NCBI GenBank assembly: GCA_023398375.1
Contig: JAEWSH010000042.1
Location: forward strand, 408,953-472,952
From: Bacillota bacterium
GTDB taxonomy: Bacteria > Bacillota > Clostridia > Lachnospirales > Lachnospiraceae
DNA length: 64,000 nt
Direction: 5' to 3'
Positions 59,419 to 64,000 of the stretch are shown here, piece by piece (position 1 is the stretch's first letter; the number at the start of each line of letters is the position of its first letter). Under the pieces are notes generated by a model. The model had not been told where the DNA came from. It did no database searches and saw only the letters and a list, made by a program, of their open reading frames with translations. The position numbers and the translations under genes are program-made.

Positions 59419-59540
59419 GCGGGCAACGAGCCAAGCACAAGCTAGCTTGTATTTGGCGACTGCCACTGAAACTATCGAAACCCGCAAAGCGTGTTTCTCA
59501 TAGTTCATGACAAGTGAAGCGGCTTGCCGATTCATCTTGA
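59413..59540 (+). repeat. Structured intergenic repeat, family 3, copy 3 (most complete)
   Basis: ATTTACGCGGGCAACGA, stem GCCAAGCACAAGC/GCTTGTATTTGGC, then ACTGCCACTGAAACTATCG with AAC..GTTTC and ACTAT/ATAGT pairing around CGCAAAGCG, then the CAAGTGAAGCGGC/GCCGATTCATCTTG module. It aligns with 41277-41380 and, rearranged, with 10872-10975. It lies between the spoIIIA terminator and deoB. Confidence 0.8.
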
Positions 59541-59576
59541 ACATGGACGAACTACGGTAGAAAAGAGGTATTTAGT

Positions 59577-60728
59577 ATGAAAAGAGTATTTTTAATAGTG
59601 ATGGATAGTTTTGGAATTGGAGAAATGCCGGATGCTAAGGAGTATGGAGATAAAGGAACAAATACTATTAAATCAGCATCAACAAGTGAGTATTTTATAA
59701 TGCCCAATATGGCAGAACTCGGATTATTTAATATTGATGGGGTCGATTGCCGGGAACCTGTTGCAGTACCAAAAGCTTGTATTGCAAGAATGAAAGAAGC
59801 ATCAAAGGGAAAAGATACTACCATCGGACATTGGGAAATTGCGGGAATTTATTCAGGAAGTCCGTTGCCGACTTATCCCAATGGCTTCCCAAAAGAATTA
59901 TTGGACGAGTTCAGTACATTGACTGGCAGGGGTGTGCTATGTAATAAACCATATTCAGGAACAGAAGTCATCAATGATTATGGTGATGAACATTTGAAGA
60001 CAGGAAACCTGATCGTGTATACATCGGCAGACAGTGTTTTCCAGATTGCTGCGCATGAAGATGTGGTGCCACTGGAGACACTGTATGATTACTGTGCAAA
60101 GGCGCGTCAGATGTTACAGGGAAAACACGGTGTCGGAAGAGTTATTGCAAGACCATTTATTGGTACAAGCGGAAATTATACCAGAACACCAAACAGGCAT
60201 GATTATTCATTATTACCGCCGGATACAACGATGCTGGACCAATTAAGTGACACAGGTTTTGAGGTAATTGCTGTTGGTAAGATCAAAGATATTTTTGTAG
60301 GGAAAGGAATTACAGAATTCACATATACCAAAGGCAATGCAGAAGGAATTGAAAAAACATTAGCATATATGGACAAAGATTTTGAAGGACTTTGCTTTAT
60401 CAATCTGGTTGATTACGATATGTTGTATGGTCATAGAAATGATATTGACGGATATGCAAAGGCACTCTCTTACTTTGATGAGAAATTGCCGGAAATATTG
60501 GGTAAATTACGCGAGGATGATATCTTAATGATTACAGCAGATCATGGTTGTGATCCTGGTTATACAGTGTCTACTGATCATTCAAGAGAACATACTCCTT
60601 TTATTATGTATGGCAAAAATGTGGCACCAAAGAATCTTGGAACAAGAGAAACATTTTCTGATATCGGGGCAACTGTGCTTGATTATTTTAATATAGAATC
60701 TAAGATCAAGGGAACCAGCATGCTATAA
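59577..60728 (+). CDS. deoB: Phosphopentomutase
   Basis: 383 residues; interconverts (deoxy)ribose-1- and -5-phosphate. Alkaline-phosphatase-like metal sites: FLIVMDSFGIGEMPDA, GKDTTIGHWEIAG (catalytic Thr), the late NLVDYDMLYGHRND, and ITADHGCDPGYTVSTDHSREHTPF. Length is typical of bacterial DeoB. It works with uridine phosphorylase and DeoC encoded at 20589-22162. GAGGTATTT is the ribosome site. Confidence 0.97.
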   Translation: MKRVFLIVMDSFGIGEMPDAKEYGDKGTNTIKSASTSEYFIMPNMAELGLFNIDGVDCREPVAVPKACIARMKEASKGKDTTIGHWEIAGIYSGSPLPTYPNGFPKELLDEFSTLTGRGVLCNKPYSGTEVINDYGDEHLKTGNLIVYTSADSVFQIAAHEDVVPLETLYDYCAKARQMLQGKHGVGRVIARPFIGTSGNYTRTPNRHDYSLLPPDTTMLDQLSDTGFEVIAVGKIKDIFVGKGITEFTYTKGNAEGIEKTLAYMDKDFEGLCFINLVDYDMLYGHRNDIDGYAKALSYFDEKLPEILGKLREDDILMITADHGCDPGYTVSTDHSREHTPFIMYGKNVAPKNLGTRETFSDIGATVLDYFNIESKIKGTSML

Positions 60729-60789
60729 AATCGCAAATGAGTTTCAAAAAATAAAACGAGAAAGATACGGAAGTACGGAGGAAACAAGT

Positions 60790-62385
60790 GTGGGTAATTA
60801 TAAGGCAGAAATAAATAAGCGAAGGACATTTGCCATTATTTCTCACCCGGATGCGGGAAAAACAACATTGACAGAAAAGTTTTTATTATATGGAGGAGCG
60901 ATCAATCAGGCAGGAAGCGTAAAAGGAAAAGCAACAGCAAAACATGCGGTATCTGACTGGATGGAAATCGAAAAGGAAAGAGGAATTTCTGTCACGTCAT
61001 CTGTATTACAATTTGAATATGATAATTTTTGCATTAATATTCTGGATACACCGGGACATCAGGATTTTTCCGAAGACACCTATAGAACTTTGATGGCTGC
61101 TGATTCCGCAGTCATGGTTATTGATGCTTCAAAAGGTGTAGAGGCACAGACAAGAAAATTATTTAAAGTTTGTGTGATGCGTAAAATTCCAATATTTACT
61201 TTTATCAATAAGATGGACCGTGATGCGAATGATACATTTGAATTATTAGACGAGATTGAAAAAGAACTTGGTATTGCCACTTGTCCGATTAACTGGCCAA
61301 TAGGATCTGGTAAGAGATTTAAAGGTATTTATGAAAGAGAAGAACAGTGTGTTGTTACTTACTCTGATACGGAAAAGGGAACCAAAGAGGGTGAAACGAC
61401 CATAATTCCTGTTTCTGACAAAACTGCGTTAGTGGAATGTATCGGAGTAGACTTCAGACACCAGCTGGAGGATGAAATAGAACTTTTGAATGGTGCGAGT
61501 GCAGAGTATGATATTGAAAAGATTCAAAGCGGAGAATTGACACCCGTATTTTTTGGTTCTGCATTAACGAATTTTGGTGTTGAAATTTTCCTTCAGCATT
61601 TTCTGGAAATGACGACTGCACCGTTGCCTAGAAAGGCAGACGGTGGACTTGTTCAGCCTACAGAGAAGGAATTCTCGGCATTTGTATTCAAAATTCAGGC
61701 AAACATGAATAGGGCACATAGAGATAGAATTGCTTTTATGAGAATTTGCTCCGGTAAATTTGAAGCAGGCATGGAAGTGAAACATGTACAGGGTGGGAAA
61801 GTAATGCGTTTGTCCCAGCCACAGCAAATCATGGCGGATGAACGTAAGATATTGGAGGAAGCTTATGCAGGAGATATTATCGGTGTATTCGATCCGGGTA
61901 TTTTTTCAATTGGAGATACAATCTGCATGCCAAAGGATAGTTTCCAATATGAGGGAATACCAACTTTTGCTCCGGAGCATTTTGCAAGAGTAAGACAAAT
62001 TGATACTATGAAACGTAAACAATTCATGAAAGGAATCTCACAGATAGCACAGGAAGGTGCAATTCAGATATTTCAAGAGTATAATACTGGCATGGAAGAG
62101 ATTATTGTGGGAGTAGTAGGTGTGTTACAGTTTGATGTATTAAAATATCGTTTGGAGAATGAATATAATGTTGAAATTAAGTTAGAGAACCTTCCTTATG
62201 AACATATTCGATGGATTGAAAATAAATCAGAAGTTGATCTGCAACGCCTTATCGGTACTTCTGATATGAAAAAGATCAAGGATCTGAAGGACAACCCATT
62301 ATTATTATTTGTAAACCAGTGGAGTATCGGCATGACATTAGAACGGAATAAAGGCTTGGTATTATCCGAGTTTGGACGGGAATAG
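60790..62385 (+). CDS. prfC: Peptide chain release factor 3
   Basis: 531 residues with a GTG start, GGAGG 8 bases upstream. A translational GTPase that removes RF1/RF2 from the ribosome. Motifs: IISHPDAGKTTLTEKFLLYGGAI (G1), DTPGHQDFSEDTYRTL (G3), NKMDRDAND (G4), plus RF3-specific KHAVSDWMEIEKERGISVTSSV and FPINWPIGSG-like CPINWPIGSGKRFKG. Full length. Its TAG overlaps the start of a family 2 repeat. Confidence 0.97.
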   Translation: MGNYKAEINKRRTFAIISHPDAGKTTLTEKFLLYGGAINQAGSVKGKATAKHAVSDWMEIEKERGISVTSSVLQFEYDNFCINILDTPGHQDFSEDTYRTLMAADSAVMVIDASKGVEAQTRKLFKVCVMRKIPIFTFINKMDRDANDTFELLDEIEKELGIATCPINWPIGSGKRFKGIYEREEQCVVTYSDTEKGTKEGETTIIPVSDKTALVECIGVDFRHQLEDEIELLNGASAEYDIEKIQSGELTPVFFGSALTNFGVEIFLQHFLEMTTAPLPRKADGGLVQPTEKEFSAFVFKIQANMNRAHRDRIAFMRICSGKFEAGMEVKHVQGGKVMRLSQPQQIMADERKILEEAYAGDIIGVFDPGIFSIGDTICMPKDSFQYEGIPTFAPEHFARVRQIDTMKRKQFMKGISQIAQEGAIQIFQEYNTGMEEIIVGVVGVLQFDVLKYRLENEYNVEIKLENLPYEHIRWIENKSEVDLQRLIGTSDMKKIKDLKDNPLLLFVNQWSIGMTLERNKGLVLSEFGRE

Positions 62386-62480
62386 TGTGAAAAGTATTTC
62401 TAAAGAAGCGGAAGAACCGCTTCTAAGAAATACTTTTCACACTAGAAGAATCCGCAAGCGTCTTCTTGCTGAATGGGTTT
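62385..62480 (+). repeat. Structured intergenic repeat, family 2, copy D
   Basis: GTGTGAAAAGTATTTCT (62385-62401) pairs perfectly over 17 bases with AGAAATACTTTTCACAC (62426-62442), with GAAGCGG/CCGCTTC inside, a nearly uninterrupted 58-base hairpin. Hairpin 2 is AGAAGA/TCTTCT around CCGCAAGCG; the third hairpin is decayed. It starts at the G of the prfC TAG. It may also act as a weak barrier to transcription, but no U-tract follows. Confidence 0.85.
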
Positions 62481-62502
62481 GCGATATGCAATGGGAGTTA
62501 AA

Positions 62503-63831
62503 ATGAAAAAATCATTTATAATACCAATGATAACGATTGTTATTTATATTTTCTTACTGAATGGATGCGCAGCAAAAGACAAGGTAGAAGATTATTTATT
62601 GCCTTTGACAGGTGATAATAGTAAACAGAATAATGAGCAGGCATTATCTGATAATGAAGGTAAAAAGAATGGTGCAAAAGATACAAATGAGTCATATGCA
62701 GAGGATTATGAGATAACGGAACATAATGTAGAGGAAACTGACCCGTCAACTCCGGAAACAGATATTCAAAACAGAGAATCTTTAGGACTTACAAACGAGC
62801 AGATTACACGAGCAATGAATACACAGAAAGACAATTATGCCTTTTCCGTGATGGATCATTCGTTACAACAGTTATATGTTGAAATTTATACCATCCTTTC
62901 AAAACAGGCCGTCGATATTATTGTCACAAGTGTCTCAGCTGCGGATATCGATTATGCCTTTCAATGTGTCATGAATGATCACCCGGAGATATTCTATGTA
63001 AAAGGCTATACTTATACAAAATTTAGTGTGGATGGTGAGATTCGCAGAATTGCTTTTTCCGGTACGTATACAATGGAGGCGGATAAAATTGCTTCGATGC
63101 GGACGGCGATTGAAAAATATGTAAATAACTGTATAAACGGAATGGAAGATACACAAGATGATTATCAAAAAGTAAAATATGTATATGAATATCTAGTCAA
63201 TCACACAGAATACAATCTGGAAGCGAAGGAAAATCAAAATATCTGCTCCGTATGTGTATATGGTGAATCTGTCTGCCAGGGATATGCAAAGACAATGCAA
63301 TATATACTGAATCGTTTAGGAATTCCAGCGACACTTGTAATTGGAATGGTGGATACAGGGGAAGGACATGCTTGGAATCTTGTCAATATTGATGGCGCTT
63401 ATTATTACGTGGATCCAACATGGGGAGATGCTTATTATCAGTTGGAGGAAACTAGTGAAAAGATAAATAGCGACATTCCAAATATTAATTACGATTATTT
63501 ATGTGTTACTACCGAACAGTTATGTACGACGCATGTCATTGACAATATTGTGCCGATGCCAAGGTGTATATCAATGAAAGACAATTATTATGTGCGTGAG
63601 GGCGCCTATTTCGAAACATATCAAAGAGAAAACGTGCAACGTCTCTTTGAAGAATCTTACGAAAAAGGGAATTCTTATGTGACATTAAAATGTGCTTCTT
63701 TCAATGTTTATACAGAAATGAAAAAAGATCTGATCACAGATCAGACGATTTTTTCTTTCTTGCGTAATCGGGCAGATTCCATCGCATATACCAGCAATGA
63801 AGATCAGCTGACAATTAGTTTCTGGCTATAG
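62503..63831 (+). CDS. Transglutaminase-like lipoprotein
   Basis: 442 residues from the ATG at 62503; the frame opens 10 codons earlier within the repeat. Signal peptide with lipobox LLNGC, so membrane-anchored outside. An acidic linker (about 30-110) is followed by a central region and a transglutaminase/protease-like core with Cys in SVCQGYAKTMQY, His in GEGHAWNLVNI and Asp in YYVDPTWGDAYY, all three of the catalytic triad. Such proteins may cleave or cross-link cell-wall peptides; the substrate is unknown. Confidence 0.87.
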   Translation: MKKSFIIPMITIVIYIFLLNGCAAKDKVEDYLLPLTGDNSKQNNEQALSDNEGKKNGAKDTNESYAEDYEITEHNVEETDPSTPETDIQNRESLGLTNEQITRAMNTQKDNYAFSVMDHSLQQLYVEIYTILSKQAVDIIVTSVSAADIDYAFQCVMNDHPEIFYVKGYTYTKFSVDGEIRRIAFSGTYTMEADKIASMRTAIEKYVNNCINGMEDTQDDYQKVKYVYEYLVNHTEYNLEAKENQNICSVCVYGESVCQGYAKTMQYILNRLGIPATLVIGMVDTGEGHAWNLVNIDGAYYYVDPTWGDAYYQLEETSEKINSDIPNINYDYLCVTTEQLCTTHVIDNIVPMPRCISMKDNYYVREGAYFETYQRENVQRLFEESYEKGNSYVTLKCASFNVYTEMKKDLITDQTIFSFLRNRADSIAYTSNEDQLTISFWL

Positions 63832-63861
63832 AAAGAAGTACTATGCAAATATTTACTCATT

Positions 63862-63870
63862 TGGTATAAT
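63862..63870 (+). promoter_or_regulatory. Extended -10 promoter before family 1 copy 2
   Basis: TTGGTATAAT contains TGgTATAAT, an extended -10 with a perfect hexamer (63865-63870). No good -35 is found at 17 bases. Transcription would start at about 63877, at the first stem of the repeat. Confidence 0.45.
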
Positions 63871-63871
63871 G

Positions 63872-64000
63872 TAACTTATCGGAAGAAAATCAAGCGGCTG
63901 CGAAGCAGACATTTGATTTTACCCGATAAGTTAACGAGGAAATGAAGTTTCCGAGTGTCATCAGAAGCGTTTTTGGCTTCTGATGCAGGTAATCGGAAGA
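63872..64000 (+). repeat. Structured intergenic repeat, family 1, copy 2
   Basis: TAACTTATCGG (63872-63882) pairs perfectly with CCGATAAGTTA, enclosing AAAATCAA/TTGATTTT and the GCGGCTGCGAAGC loop; then GGAAA/TTTCC; then CATCAGAAGC/GCTTCTGATG, a 10-base-pair third hairpin. AATCGGAAGA at the window end repeats the start of the element, so another copy may follow in tandem. Confidence 0.8.

Overview
This 64 kb window is low-GC, densely packed DNA from a spore-forming, nitrogen-fixing clostridium. The Lachnospiraceae (Clostridium cluster XIVa) are the most likely home. Reasons: a Clostridium-type Mo-nitrogenase cluster (short NifK, fused NifN-B, NifV split into two genes, Clostridium pasteurianum-type [2Fe-2S] ferredoxin), a complete spoIIIA sporulation operon, Gram-positive PolC, an agr-type peptide quorum-sensing locus, and AGGAGG-type ribosome binding sites. 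I see no IS element, prophage or CRISPR array.

Layout. 1-8489: end of nifD, then nifK, nifE, nifN-B, a [2Fe-2S] ferredoxin, nifV-omega, nifV-alpha and an AnfO-family gene, all on +. 8490-16738: accessory genes (FliD-like protein, DUF3048 lipoprotein, AraC regulator on -, GH42 beta-galactosidase, membrane GGDEF sensor). 16860-19779: agr-like locus (LytTR regulator, GHKL kinase, 46-residue AgrD-like precursor, AgrB). 19944-24556: an unrecognised protein, uridine phosphorylase, deoC, an XRE regulator on -, a 25-codon membrane peptide, and an ECF sigma/membrane anti-sigma pair. 24712-26589: polysaccharide deacetylase and bactofilin. 26604-39913: core operon pyrH-frr-uppS-cdsA-dxr-rseP, then ispG-polC, interrupted by a PP2C phosphatase/Ser-Thr kinase pair. 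40015-41277: tRNA-Glu(CTC) and a flippase-like membrane protein. 41567-53850: rimP-nusA-ylxR-ylxQ-infB-rbfA-nrnA-truB-ribF, an SH3-NlpC/P60 hydrolase, rpsO and pnp. 53954-59346: spoIIIAA-AH. 59577-63831: deoB, prfC and a transglutaminase-like lipoprotein.

The most unusual content is non-coding. At least four families of dispersed, structured intergenic repeats recur within this single window. Family 1 lies at 1616-1735 and 63872-64000; family 2 at about 8564, 21400, 56052 and 62385; family 3 at 10872, 41277 and 59413; family 4 at 10780 and 49897. Several show compensatory stem changes between copies. Many begin at, or supply, the stop codon of the upstream gene. Two sit inside operons: between nifK and nifE, and between spoIIIAD and spoIIIAE. 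One copy is preceded by an extended -10 promoter. They look like small RNA-forming mobile repeats that may tune mRNA processing, stability or termination at gene boundaries.

Start codons were chosen by Shine-Dalgarno position and family length, so several differ from the longest possible reading frame. All function calls come from recognised motifs; no database search was run.
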